In this document: positions 32,313 through 40,167 of the stretch, piece after piece
Layout: each line of letters starts with the position of its first letter
How positions within the stretch are numbered: the first letter of the stretch is position 1
Origin: Caldifarciminota bacterium
GTDB taxonomy: Bacteria; Hydrothermota; Hydrothermia; LBFQ01
NCBI GenBank assembly: GCA_027003075.1
Contig: JALWYV010000040.1
Span: 56,331-120,330 of the forward strand
Direction of reading: 5' to 3'
Length of the DNA: 64,000 nt
Notes under the pieces: model-generated
Told to the model about the DNA's origin: nothing
The model's input: the letters and a program-made list of their open reading frames with translations, nothing else
Databases searched by the model: none
Program-made: the position numbers and the translations under genes

Positions 32313-33159
32313 TACGGTGGTGGTACTCACGTCCCTCCTGTGGAGGGATGTGGTATGGAAGTACTCGTTCTACGCCGCACCGGGAGACACCCTCCTCGTA
32401 GAGGTCAGGTCGGATAAAAGTCTGGATGCCGTTTATTTCGGTGAGTTTGGAAAGGATCCCATACTATCGGAGATATACACGGATAGCGTTTCATGGAGAC
32501 ACATGAGCGATACGATACGACCTTATACGATAGAGGTACACAAGAGGGCGTTTTACGCGAAGGTGAAGGTCAACGTAAAGGTTGAACGCCGTCCCCTACC
32601 CCACTGGCGGAACTTCAACACCCGCCTGAAGATCGTGAAGGTGAAAGTACCCTATCGGGACACCCTCTGGGATACGGTCTACTCTCAGATAGACCGATGG
32701 GAGGTCTTCATGCCCCCAAAGAGCGACATCTTCTTCTCCAACATGTACGGCAAATCGCCGGTCTTTCAACTTAGGGGACCTACAGCCGGTATCCTCGTAT
32801 TCCTCGCGCCCCTGAGCGTGGACGACTCCCTCCGCTTTAAGTACGGTGAGACCTATCTGGAGAACCCTTTTTACCGCAAGGAGGTTTGCAGGATATTTCG
32901 GTACGGCCACCTTGACGCCTACGTGGTTGATTACGAGGCCTACCAGGATGCGAAGGCCGGGTACGATTTCAGGCCTATAGAACGGTTTCTCGGGGTTGAG
33001 ATCGGGTGCTTTACCGTGGATGTACCTTCTGGAACCTACGCCCTTATTCTGAAAAACAACGCCAGTAAGACGAAGAACGTGGTAGTCCGCCTCTTAAATC
33101 GCAGGCTCATTCCCATAGTGGTTACGCGGTACAGGGTGATAGAGAAGCCGAGCCGTTAG
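32299..33159 (+). CDS. Hypothetical exported protein
   Basis: This 286-residue protein of unknown family begins MVILDTVVVLTSLLWRD, a short hydrophobic start with no basic n-region. The rest is beta-rich (many alternating V/Y/F and charged residues) with Cys in EVCRIF and EIGCFTV. A Gly-Thr-Tyr-Ala turn near the end (PSGTYALILKN) resembles carbohydrate- or Ig-like folds. It overlaps thpR by 14 bp and its stop abuts the WD40-like gene, so both are probably made together. Confidence 0.6.
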   Translation: MVILDTVVVLTSLLWRDVVWKYSFYAAPGDTLLVEVRSDKSLDAVYFGEFGKDPILSEIYTDSVSWRHMSDTIRPYTIEVHKRAFYAKVKVNVKVERRPLPHWRNFNTRLKIVKVKVPYRDTLWDTVYSQIDRWEVFMPPKSDIFFSNMYGKSPVFQLRGPTAGILVFLAPLSVDDSLRFKYGETYLENPFYRKEVCRIFRYGHLDAYVVDYEAYQDAKAGYDFRPIERFLGVEIGCFTVDVPSGTYALILKNNASKTKNVVVRLLNRRLIPIVVTRYRVIEKPSR

Positions 33160-34020
33160 ATGTACGTCCTCTGGGTCTTCTCCCACGGCGCACCCGTGGT
33201 GTCCGTAGACTGGGGAAAGCGGGCGATGGTCACCGTAAGCATGGACGGGCGGGCGTACGTGTGGTCCGATACGGGCGCCCAGAAGAAGACGGAGTTCCCT
33301 CTCGGTATAGTCAACCCGAAGGTGGTGAGGCTCACGGGTTCCGGTAGCCGTATGGCCGTGGGAGGGAGCGCGACGGTCGTGTACACAGTGGCGGGGACGA
33401 AGGTGTACGCGTACAGGAACACCTCATCAACCAACGACCTCGTATGGCTTCCCGATGGCAGGATCCTCGCCGTTCAAAATAAAGGTCTGCTCCTGATAAG
33501 GCCCGCGGACGATAGCGTGGTTGAGATTAAGAACCCGCGGGGATGCGCTTTTACCTCCGTGGCGGCCTCCCCGGACGGAAAGAGGTTCGCGACCGGTACG
33601 TGCGACGGGTACGTGGACGTGTGGTTTACGGACACCCTCGTGCCTTACAAAAGCTTCCACTTCACATCGCCCGTGGTTGACGTGTTCTGGACGAGGGACG
33701 ACCGCAACCTCGTCGTGGCCACTGACGAGGGCATATACTTCTACTCCACGGCCGGGTGGAAACTGCTCGGCAGTATATTGGAAGGTACGTACGGCGTAAA
33801 GTTCGTATCCGTATCGTACGACGGCCGCTTCGTTATCTACGGCGGTGAGGACAAGGTACCGCGGCTGTACGACAGGAAACGGAACGTCATTTACGAGGGT
33901 CAACCCTTCTTCCACTGGATAATGGCCGGAGACTGGGAGGAGGCGGGTTTCCGCTTCGTAATGGTGGACGCCGACGGCCACGCCCGCGTTATGAGCCTTA
34001 AGCCGGAGTATCTGAGGTAA
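33160..34020 (+). CDS. WD40-like beta-propeller protein
   Basis: The 286 residues carry about six blades with the pattern of WD40/quinoprotein propellers: VVSVDWGKRAMVTVSMDGRA, TSVAASPDGKRFATGTCDG, VVDVFWTRDDRNLVVATDEG and KFVSVSYDGRFVIYGGEDK. Such propellers bind proteins or cell-wall components. The N-terminus MYVLWVFSHGAP could be a short export start. The ATG follows the upstream stop directly, so it is in the sdhC-thpR operon. Its partner is unknown. Confidence 0.75.
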   Translation: MYVLWVFSHGAPVVSVDWGKRAMVTVSMDGRAYVWSDTGAQKKTEFPLGIVNPKVVRLTGSGSRMAVGGSATVVYTVAGTKVYAYRNTSSTNDLVWLPDGRILAVQNKGLLLIRPADDSVVEIKNPRGCAFTSVAASPDGKRFATGTCDGYVDVWFTDTLVPYKSFHFTSPVVDVFWTRDDRNLVVATDEGIYFYSTAGWKLLGSILEGTYGVKFVSVSYDGRFVIYGGEDKVPRLYDRKRNVIYEGQPFFHWIMAGDWEEAGFRFVMVDADGHARVMSLKPEYLR

Positions 34021-34026
34021 TCGCAC

Positions 34027-34959
34027 CTACCTGAATACGTCCCACCCCCTGTAAACGAATCCCGTCAGGACCTGTGTCAGGATGGCGCCCCTCCTCATCT
34101 TCTCCTCGGCGTCCCTCCTTGAGAAGATCCCACCCACGCCCACGACAGGGAGGTCGGATATAGCCTTCCACTCTTCAATACGCCTCGTGGAGATCGGAAA
34201 GAGGGGCCTGCCGCTCAGACCTCCCCCTTCAACCTTGAGGGTGTTCGTGAGGATCACACCGTCTATATCGTTCCTCTCGCACAGGCGGGCTATCTCCTCC
34301 ATATCCTCCCCCTCTATCTCCGGGGCCAGTTTGAGGAGCAGGGGTTTGCGGGGTCTCTTACTTCTCCTCCACCTGTAGATCTCGCCAAGGAGACGGGAGA
34401 GGTTCTCGCCCCTCTGCAGGTCCCTCAGGCCAACGGTGTTGGGAGAGCTGACGTTGACAACGAAGTAGTCCCCGACGTCGTAAAGGTAATCAAGTACGGC
34501 CACGTAGTCTTCGTACGCCCTATCGTTAGGCGTGTCTTTATTTTTACCCGCGTTTATCCCTATCGGAACCACGTGAGGGTCCCTGAGCAACCTTTCCCTG
34601 ACCCGCTCCATACCGTCGTTGTTGAACCCCATCCGGTTCACTATGGCCTCCTTTTCGGGTATACGGAAGAGGCGGGGTTTCGGGTTACCCGGCTGAGGTC
34701 TGGGCGTGACCGTCCCTATCTCCACGAAACCGAAACCGAAGGCCGACCACAGACTACCCACATAGGCGTTCTTATCCAGTCCCGCCGCCAATCCTACGGA
34801 TCCGTCAAACTCCATACCGAAGGCCTTTGTACGGGCCGACTTCCTTCCCCGGGCGAGGAGGCGGAGTACGGGTCTTAGGGCGGATAGACCGTGCAGGGTG
34901 AGATCGTGGGCCAGTTCCGGATCAAGGCGGAAGAGCAGAGATCTTATGAGGAAGTACAT
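34027..34959 (-). CDS. pyrD: Dihydroorotate dehydrogenase, quinone type (class 2)
   Basis: PyrD oxidises dihydroorotate to orotate in pyrimidine synthesis and passes electrons to quinone. The 310 residues start MYFLIRSLLFRLDPELAHDL, the N-terminal membrane-contact helix of class 2 enzymes. GLAAGLDKNAYVG, EIGTVTPRPQPGNPKPRLFR, NVSSPNT and GVGGIFS are the FMN and substrate motifs. I chose ATG 34959 over 35061 because the family begins here; it overlaps the upstream stop (ATGA). Confidence 0.95.
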   Translation of the reverse strand: MYFLIRSLLFRLDPELAHDLTLHGLSALRPVLRLLARGRKSARTKAFGMEFDGSVGLAAGLDKNAYVGSLWSAFGFGFVEIGTVTPRPQPGNPKPRLFRIPEKEAIVNRMGFNNDGMERVRERLLRDPHVVPIGINAGKNKDTPNDRAYEDYVAVLDYLYDVGDYFVVNVSSPNTVGLRDLQRGENLSRLLGEIYRWRRSKRPRKPLLLKLAPEIEGEDMEEIARLCERNDIDGVILTNTLKVEGGGLSGRPLFPISTRRIEEWKAISDLPVVGVGGIFSRRDAEEKMRRGAILTQVLTGFVYRGWDVFR

Positions 34960-35444
34960 CACAGGCGGAGTAGCGGTTTTACCCCGGGAGGTACGTCCCC
35001 CTCGTTTCTGACTTCCACAGGAGCGTTCCCCCTGTAAATTCCCTCTTCCGGGGTATTCCACGGAGGCTGGAGCATCGCAACCAACAGGGAGGCGATCCCC
35101 TGACGCACGGATTCGGGCACTTTCACAGCACTCCCGACGTAAACTTTTATATTCCTCGGAACCCTGTGGTCGTCCGGATATTTTCTCCTCAGGGCCTCCC
35201 GAACGCTCCTTTCAAGATCCGCCCTAACTGCACCTACGTACAGTAAAATGCCCCCGATGACGAGGGCGAAGACGTCCCCATCCTCTCCGGATCCGAGTTT
35301 CTTCAATCCTCCAAGGTTTCTCCAGCGTACTCTTATCCTCCTCTTTTTCCTGAGGTTAAGACCGGCGAATACCGCCGCAGATCCGACTACCGCAGACAGG
35401 AGAAATAGGCCGAGATAAGTCGCGAACTTTTCCTTATCCTTCAC
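34959..35444 (-). CDS. Hypothetical protein with one membrane segment
   Basis: The 161 residues start from a GTG seven bases after a TAAAAT box. A membrane helix (about 8-30, YLGLFLLSAVVGSAAVFAGL) is followed by a basic stretch and a soluble domain. The domain has two ILLYVGAV/IKVYVGSA strands and ends LLVAMLQPPWNTPEEG. The YVG and PPWN pieces recall GIY-YIG-type folds, but the catalytic Arg and Glu are not evident, so I do not assign it. It is coupled to pyrD (ATGA). Confidence 0.55.
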   Translation of the reverse strand: MKDKEKFATYLGLFLLSAVVGSAAVFAGLNLRKKRRIRVRWRNLGGLKKLGSGEDGDVFALVIGGILLYVGAVRADLERSVREALRRKYPDDHRVPRNIKVYVGSAVKVPESVRQGIASLLVAMLQPPWNTPEEGIYRGNAPVEVRNEGDVPPGVKPLLRL

Positions 35445-35451
35445 TGCCGAT

Positions 35452-35457
35452 ATTTTA
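35452..35457 (-). promoter_or_regulatory. -10 box of the 161-residue protein/pyrD operon
   Basis: TAAAAT lies 7 nt before GTG 35444. Confidence 0.5.
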
Positions 35458-35581
35458 AACCGGGAGAGGGGATTTCCCTGAGGGATCTTGTGGTGTCCTC
35501 TGCAAAATAGCCCGATATTTGGCGGATAGTGAGACTAAGATGCCGTTTCACTGCCGTCCATCTTCACCCCATGAGCCTACA

Positions 35582-36010
35582 TCACCTCCTGCCGATAAAC
35601 CCACACTTTATCTTCCCCGTCCTGCACATCTCCATAACCTGATGATAGGGGGTGTTCTCCAGAGTTATAGAGGTGATTCCCCACCTCCTATTCGTTTTTA
35701 AAAAACTTACCGGGCCCGCAAAGCACCGTTTGCCTTCACACCCGGGACATGCGGAAGTGCTCAAAAATTCCCCTATCTCCTGCCTTCTCCCGGAAGAGGT
35801 CGTAAAAGAGCTCCCCATTACTTTACGCCGTATCTTATAGAAATGTTTTTCTTGCACCAACACGTCGGGATAAGACCGCTCCATTCCCTTTAAGCGTACG
35901 GTTTTCTTCATAAAGGGGGAGAGATTATGCCCTTTCTCAACCGCAATAGAAAGTTTCTCCCAGTATCCACAGAAGCCCTGATTTGACGTTGCTATCAAAA
36001 AAATTAGCAT
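35582..36010 (-). CDS. Hypothetical exported protein with Cys cluster
   Basis: The 142 residues begin MLIFLIATSNQGFCG, a short hydrophobic start. A Cys group (ACPGCEGKRC) lies near residues 87-96, and a further Cys pair (MCRTGKIKC) near the end. No family is recognised. The CPGC could bind metal or form a disulfide, and an envelope location is inferred. A TACAAT box seven bases before the ATG supports it as a real gene. Confidence 0.55.
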   Translation of the reverse strand: MLIFLIATSNQGFCGYWEKLSIAVEKGHNLSPFMKKTVRLKGMERSYPDVLVQEKHFYKIRRKVMGSSFTTSSGRRQEIGEFLSTSACPGCEGKRCFAGPVSFLKTNRRWGITSITLENTPYHQVMEMCRTGKIKCGFIGRR

Positions 36011-36017
36011 AACACCG

Positions 36018-36023
36018 ATTGTA
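36018..36023 (-). promoter_or_regulatory. -10 box of the Cys-cluster protein
   Basis: TACAAT lies 7 nt before ATG 36010, just after the stop of the upstream lipoprotein gene. Confidence 0.45.
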
Positions 36024-36031
36024 AGGCCGAC

Positions 36032-36766
36032 TCACATCATTAGCAGGTACCAGAGGACATCGTCCCCGTTCCACGGAGGTTCCGGGGTCTCCCCCTCCCA
36101 TACGGACGTATCTCCGACTATGAGGGTTCTGCTTACGCACTTTCCAAGCGTAAATACCTTTATCCGTTCATTACTCCCGGGTCTGCTACCACTAAGAGGG
36201 CAGACCATCACGCTAAGGAAACCGTTCCCGTACAGGGGCGAGAGATCAAAGGTATAGCGTGTACTGTCAAGGAGTACCAGTTCGTCTTTCCGCGTCATCA
36301 TGGTAAAGGCGTAGATCCTCAGAACGTACATATCCGAAGTCCCCTCCCACTTGACCGTTATATTGTCCCAGTCGGGGAGGTTGGATACAGGCTCTATAAG
36401 TTCTACTTCTCCGGGGACCTTAAGCGCCTTTATCATCCGGTGAACCTTCAGACTTACCTCCGAAACTTCCTGCCCCACGTCGGTTTCCAGAACGGCCACC
36501 TCTTTCGGATCCATCACGTAGGATGCCGTACTACCATCGTAAACACCGAAATGCACCTTTTTAACGAAGTGAAAATCGCTCCTACCGTAATCACCGAGCA
36601 GCGATATTTTTAGAACCTTTACTGCCGTATCCGGGAGTACGGCCGACAACCCCTTCCCGTCGTGAGAGATCACCACGACCACCTTCTCGTACGGCGGGGG
36701 TGCCTTCCTGAGGAAGGGTAGCGAGCAGGACGTCAGGATGAGGCTAAACAGTGGAATATACCGCAT
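36032..36766 (-). CDS. Hypothetical lipoprotein
   Basis: This 244-residue protein starts MRYIPLFSLILTSC, a short lipoprotein signal with Cys at 14. The middle has a fibronectin/Ig-like look (LPDWDNITVKWEGTSDMYVLRIYAF, then a strand pattern to SPLYGNGFLSVMV). It could therefore bind a surface ligand, but no specific family is evident. It overlaps the end of thiE by 23 bp and is expressed with it. The functional link to thiamine is doubtful. Confidence 0.65.
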   Translation of the reverse strand: MRYIPLFSLILTSCSLPFLRKAPPPYEKVVVVISHDGKGLSAVLPDTAVKVLKISLLGDYGRSDFHFVKKVHFGVYDGSTASYVMDPKEVAVLETDVGQEVSEVSLKVHRMIKALKVPGEVELIEPVSNLPDWDNITVKWEGTSDMYVLRIYAFTMMTRKDELVLLDSTRYTFDLSPLYGNGFLSVMVCPLSGSRPGSNERIKVFTLGKCVSRTLIVGDTSVWEGETPEPPWNGDDVLWYLLMM

Positions 36767-37361
36767 CCCTTATCCTCCGGGCGGCCTCCTCAGGGTCTCT
36801 GGCCTTTAAAACGGCGCTTACGACCGCCACACCGTACGCCCCTGCCCTTACGAGTTCTCCGGCCCTCGTCTCGTCTATACCCCCTATCACGTAAAAGGGA
36901 ATACGAAGGACCCGTGCGGCCTCCCTTATGAGGTCTATGGAAGTTACGTCCTTGTCGGGTTTGGTCGGCGATGGGTACGGCGACGAAAAGGCGACGTAAT
37001 CGGCCCCCGCCTCCTGCATCCGCAGGGCCATGGTAAGGGATCCGTAACACGAAACCCCCACGATCTTATCCTCCCCGAGGACATTCCTCGCCTTCTCGTA
37101 AGGCACGTCCCCGGCACCCACGTGGACGCCGTCGTAATTCACGGCTATGTCCACGTAGTCGTTAATAATAAACGGAATACCAAAATCCTTTGATATGGGG
37201 TACACGGTGTCAGCAACGCTAACGATCGTCCCCCTGTCCCACCTCTTACTCCGCAGTTGCAGCACATCTGCACCACCCCTCAATACTTTAAAGGTCAAAT
37301 CTTTAACATCCTCCGGTGTAATGTACGAGTCATCCAGTATAACGTAAAATCTTCCAAGCAT
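36744..37361 (-). CDS. thiE: Thiamine phosphate synthase
   Basis: ThiE joins the HMP and thiazole phosphates to make thiamine phosphate. In 205 residues it shows VLQLRSKRW near 34 (diphosphate-binding region), FIINDYVDIA, GVHVGAGDVP, FSSPYPSPTKPD and YVIGGI, all typical. No other thi gene and no TPP riboswitch are visible. It has its own TATAAT box. Confidence 0.93.
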   Translation of the reverse strand: MLGRFYVILDDSYITPEDVKDLTFKVLRGGADVLQLRSKRWDRGTIVSVADTVYPISKDFGIPFIINDYVDIAVNYDGVHVGAGDVPYEKARNVLGEDKIVGVSCYGSLTMALRMQEAGADYVAFSSPYPSPTKPDKDVTSIDLIREAARVLRIPFYVIGGIDETRAGELVRAGAYGVAVVSAVLKARDPEEAARRIRDAVYSTV

Positions 37362-37372
37362 TCAGAGAAAAG

Positions 37373-37378
37373 ATTATA
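37373..37378 (-). promoter_or_regulatory. -10 box of thiE
   Basis: TATAAT lies 11 nt before ATG 37361, giving at most a 4-5 nt leader. Confidence 0.45.
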
Positions 37379-37457
37379 CAACCGCTTAAGGGAACTCTTC
37401 AATATCTTCGGAGAAAAACCGGAGCAGGATGTTTAAAGCGTATCTATCTTTCGCCTT

Positions 37458-37463
37458 TACAAT
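37458..37463 (+). promoter_or_regulatory. -10 box of the GpgS-like gene
   Basis: TACAAT lies 9 nt before ATG 37473. Confidence 0.45.
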
Positions 37464-37472
37464 TTTTTTCAC

Positions 37473-38663
37473 ATGGCTGACCTTCATCAGAATCTGGTTC
37501 CGACCGTCCCCTATCTGAGGCCGGGGAAGAGGCACGCGGACGTGCTCTCATCCGAAATTGAACAGACCGGAAAGAAAGTGGGTGTACTTATACCCGCACT
37601 TTACACGGACTTCTCCACGGAGGAGATGGTTTACATCCTCGGGACACTGGCCAGCACTGAAGGTATACACAGGGTCTATATAGTTCTGGATAGGGCGACC
37701 CACGATGAGTTTAAGACGGCCATAAGAATAGCTCAGGATATACTCCGGGGCAAGGGGACGGTTATATGGAACGACAACCCTTATCTAAGGGAGATAAGGC
37801 AGACCATAGGCAGGGAATTTTCCCTCGGAAGGAGGGGGAAAGGTACGGCGGTATGGACGGGGATCGGTTACGTGGTAGGTGAAGGGGAGACCGATATTCT
37901 CGTGCTCCACGATGCCGATATAAAGACCTATACGGCCGAAATGCCCCTGCTTCTGGCCTACCCCATAGCCCGTCTAAACTACCGTTTTGCCAAAGGCTTT
38001 TACGCCCGATACGGTAAGAGACTCTACGGCAGGGTGGTGAGGCTCTTTTACTTCCCAATAATACGCGCCCTTAAGATAATCTTCGGGTACGACCCCTTCC
38101 TTGAGTACATGGGGGACTTCCGCTATCCCCTATCCGGTGAGATGGCGGGCTACGTTGACGTGTTCCAGAAGCTCAGGATCCCGTCCGACTGGGGTATGGA
38201 GGTAAGCATACTGGCCGAAGCGTACAGGACGATGCGCATAGGGGACATGGTACAGGTTCAGATAGCCCACAGGTACGACCACAAACACCGTCCGGGGGAC
38301 GACCTGAGGCGTATGGTGACCGACATCTTTAAAACCTTCCTTGTGGAGCTCTCCTCCCGCGGTGTCATATTCTCCAGCGGTATAGAGAGGACGATAAAGC
38401 AGACCTACATAACCACGGCAAAGGACTACGTTGAGACTTACGAGGCCGTGGCCCTCCTTAACGGTCTGGAGTTCAACATACACAGGGAGTTGAGGTACAT
38501 AGAGCTGTTCTCTGAGTGCATAGACGAGGCTTTTAAGGAGTTCGCCAGCGACACCAACCCGTCCCCGAGGCTTCCCGTATGGGAGAGGGTGGAGTCCGCC
38601 CTTCCCGGTACGCTTGAGAAGATCGTGAGCGTGGTGAAGGATAGCCTCGCAGCGGTGAAGTAG
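37473..38663 (+). CDS. gpgS: Glucosyl-3-phosphoglycerate synthase-like glycosyltransferase
   Basis: The 396 residues are a GT-A enzyme of the GT81 type. VGVLIPAL is the first strand, LVLHDADIKTY carries the DxD metal site near residue 150, and RLYGRVVRLFYFPIIRAL plus FRYPLSGEMAGYVDV match the acceptor region known from GpgS. GpgS makes glucosyl-3-phosphoglycerate, precursor of the compatible solutes glucosylglycerate and mannosylglucosylglycerate. The phosphatase is not nearby. A mannosyl-type relative (MPGS) is the main alternative. Confidence 0.8.
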   Translation: MADLHQNLVPTVPYLRPGKRHADVLSSEIEQTGKKVGVLIPALYTDFSTEEMVYILGTLASTEGIHRVYIVLDRATHDEFKTAIRIAQDILRGKGTVIWNDNPYLREIRQTIGREFSLGRRGKGTAVWTGIGYVVGEGETDILVLHDADIKTYTAEMPLLLAYPIARLNYRFAKGFYARYGKRLYGRVVRLFYFPIIRALKIIFGYDPFLEYMGDFRYPLSGEMAGYVDVFQKLRIPSDWGMEVSILAEAYRTMRIGDMVQVQIAHRYDHKHRPGDDLRRMVTDIFKTFLVELSSRGVIFSSGIERTIKQTYITTAKDYVETYEAVALLNGLEFNIHRELRYIELFSECIDEAFKEFASDTNPSPRLPVWERVESALPGTLEKIVSVVKDSLAAVK

Positions 38664-38683
38664 AGCCGGCATTCCACGAATAT

Positions 38684-38702
38684 ATTGCAACTACTATTGC
38701 AA
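38684..38702 (+). promoter_or_regulatory. Direct repeat TTGCAA-N6-TTGCAA, possible activator site
   Basis: ATTGCAA (38684-38690) and TTGCAA (38697-38702) lie 49 bp and 36 bp before the TATAAT at 38733. The promoter at 49225 has the same repeats at the same distances. Confidence 0.4.
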
Positions 38703-38732
38703 CATTCCCCCAAATAGAGGTTTCTCCCTGCG

Positions 38733-38757
38733 TATAATGTTTTTCTCAAAAAGGAGG
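38733..38757 (+). promoter_or_regulatory. Promoter and ribosome binding site of the 131-residue protein
   Basis: TATAAT (38733-38738) is followed by a leader of about 18 nt with AAGGAGG (38751-38757), seven bases before ATG 38764. This gene has a real leader, unlike most here. Confidence 0.6.
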
Positions 38758-38763
38758 TAAAGC

Positions 38764-39159
38764 ATGAGGATTTTTGCACTGGCAATAGCAACAGCCTCTA
38801 TGGTGGGAGCACCGGTAGTCCTGCAGGCACAGACTACCAAGGCGTGCATGCAGGCAGAAATGGATGCCCAGAAGGACGTTAACGGTACCCTATGGATCGC
38901 CGCCGGTTTCTTCTTCGGTCTCCTCGGCATAGGCGCGGCTTATATCATAGAACCTGACCCTCCTATGAGCCGACTGGTAGGCAAGAGCCCGGAATACGTG
39001 GCAGCCTATACGGACTGCTACAAGAGAGCCGGTAGAAGCATACAGGTAAACAAGGCTCTGATAGGGTGCGTGGCTAACGCTGTCGTAATCACGGCCTGCT
39101 ATGGAGCGTACTGCTGCATGGTAGCAGGGGCCGCAGGCGCTGCGGGTGCGACGTACTGA
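38764..39159 (+). CDS. Small envelope membrane protein, paralogue of the 26632-27030 product
   Basis: The 131 residues begin with an ordinary signal peptide (MRIFALAIATASMVGAPVVLQAQ). A membrane segment (about 43-62), the family motif KSPEYVAAYTDCYKRAGRSI and a Cys-rich hydrophobic C-terminus follow. It shares the KSPEY...CY...R.I...GC layout with the 132-residue protein near 26.6 kb. The strong ribosome binding site and possible activator site suggest high or regulated expression. Function unknown. Confidence 0.72.
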   Translation: MRIFALAIATASMVGAPVVLQAQTTKACMQAEMDAQKDVNGTLWIAAGFFFGLLGIGAAYIIEPDPPMSRLVGKSPEYVAAYTDCYKRAGRSIQVNKALIGCVANAVVITACYGAYCCMVAGAAGAAGATY

Positions 39160-39160
39160 C

Positions 39161-39799
39161 ATGATAACGCTTCTGTGTACACTGCCCGACACTCTATGGG
39201 TGTCGGGCGCTTTTGTTAAAATCGGACCCGACGGTGAGGTGGCCGGTTACTTTTACATCAAGCCCGGGAATAGCACCGTTCTCAGGGTTGTCCGTCCAGT
39301 GAATCAGATACTTTATATGGTACCGGAGACCCTGATAATATACTATCCGGATCATCGTAAACTCTTCAAGATAAGGTCCCGGCACCGCTTCCTTGAGGGG
39401 GGAATGGCGTCCTTTACCGTTGAAGAGGAAAACCTGATTAAGGCAGGTTTCATGTTCGTAAAAGAGAGTAAGAGAGGGGATACCCTGTTAAAAACCTACA
39501 CGCATCCCAACCTGAAAACGACCGTGGAGATAAAAACGTTAAACGGATACCTCGTAAACCTTCATGCCCGTTCATCCAGCGGAGAGATAAAGGTGGAATT
39601 CAAGGGCATAAAAGAGGTCTATCCGGGGTACGCCTTCCCGGATACGGTCAGTACCACGTTCCTGACGGGGTCCGGCTCTTCTACGGAAAAGTTCGTTTAC
39701 TACTCCGTTAGCGTAAAGCCCGATTCGCTCGTGCCGGATTACGTAAAGAGACCGTCCTTTCCCGAAGACGTTGAGGTAATATACAGAGGATGGGACTGA
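39161..39799 (+). CDS. LolA-like/outer-membrane lipoprotein-sorting family protein
   Basis: From ATG 39161 the frame has 212 residues. GAFVKIGPDGEVAGYFYIKP followed by QILYMVPETLIIYYPDHRKLFKI is the strand pattern of LolA-like half-barrels, which carry lipids or lipoproteins through the periplasm. The assignment is by pattern only. The N-terminus (MITLLCTLPDTLW) is a short hydrophobic start. A strong hairpin lies within its first 18 codons. It overlaps the yidD-like gene by 10 bp, placing it in the envelope cluster. Confidence 0.6.
   Translation: MITLLCTLPDTLWVSGAFVKIGPDGEVAGYFYIKPGNSTVLRVVRPVNQILYMVPETLIIYYPDHRKLFKIRSRHRFLEGGMASFTVEEENLIKAGFMFVKESKRGDTLLKTYTHPNLKTTVEIKTLNGYLVNLHARSSSGEIKVEFKGIKEVYPGYAFPDTVSTTFLTGSGSSTEKFVYYSVSVKPDSLVPDYVKRPSFPEDVEVIYRGWD
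39184..39214 (+). terminator. Terminator-like hairpin inside the start of the LolA-like gene
   Basis: GCCCGACAC (39184-39192) pairs with GTGTCGGGC (39200-39208) over a 7-base loop, then GCTTTTGTT. It lies 24 bp after the stop of the 131-residue gene and within codons 8-18 of the next gene, so it may lower read-through into the operon. Confidence 0.6.
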
Positions 39800-40167
39800 T
39801 ACTGCTTGTGGGCCCACCGGGCTTCGCACCCGACGTTCCCGATCAACCTCAGATAAAGCGGGATATAGGATGGGAAGAGATCTTTTCCCACGATCTACTC
39901 AGAAGTACTTACCTTCTGCTATGGAAACTCTATAGAGGAAGCGTTTCCCGGATTCAGGGAGAGGTATGCAACTATCACCCCTCATGCTCGGTGTTCGGTG
40001 CTGAAGCCGTATCCCGGTACGGTCTGTTGAGGGGCCTCCTCCTGTCTTCCGATAGACTCCAGAGGTGCCATCCGGAAGCCTACTCTTACGTGAAGTGGTA
40101 CAGGGGAGTGGTGTTCGTTGAGGGAAGGGGGTACAAAATTTACGATCCCGTGGAGGATTACCGATGA
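39790..40167 (+). CDS. yidD: YidD-family membrane insertion factor
   Basis: The 125 residues hold the YidD core CNYHPSCSVFGAEAVSRYGLLRGLLLSSDRLQRCHPEAY (about 59-97), with its three conserved Cys. YidD helps YidC insert membrane proteins. This copy has about 55 extra N-terminal residues, beginning MGLILLVGPPGFAPDVP, so it could be exported rather than cytoplasmic (inference). It overlaps both neighbours and precedes three paralogous TPR membrane proteins. YidC is not in the window. Confidence 0.88.
   Translation: MGLILLVGPPGFAPDVPDQPQIKRDIGWEEIFSHDLLRSTYLLLWKLYRGSVSRIQGEVCNYHPSCSVFGAEAVSRYGLLRGLLLSSDRLQRCHPEAYSYVKWYRGVVFVEGRGYKIYDPVEDYR

Noticed and set aside
34959-35444. GIY-YIG nuclease assignment for the 161-residue protein
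   Set aside because: YVG and PPWN pieces are present, but the catalytic Arg and Glu are not in the expected places, and a membrane segment precedes the domain.
37362-37472. Possible TPP riboswitch before thiE
   Set aside because: Only about 110 bp separate thiE from the divergent gpgS, the thiE promoter is 11 nt before the ATG, and no CUGAGA-type core is present in the leader.
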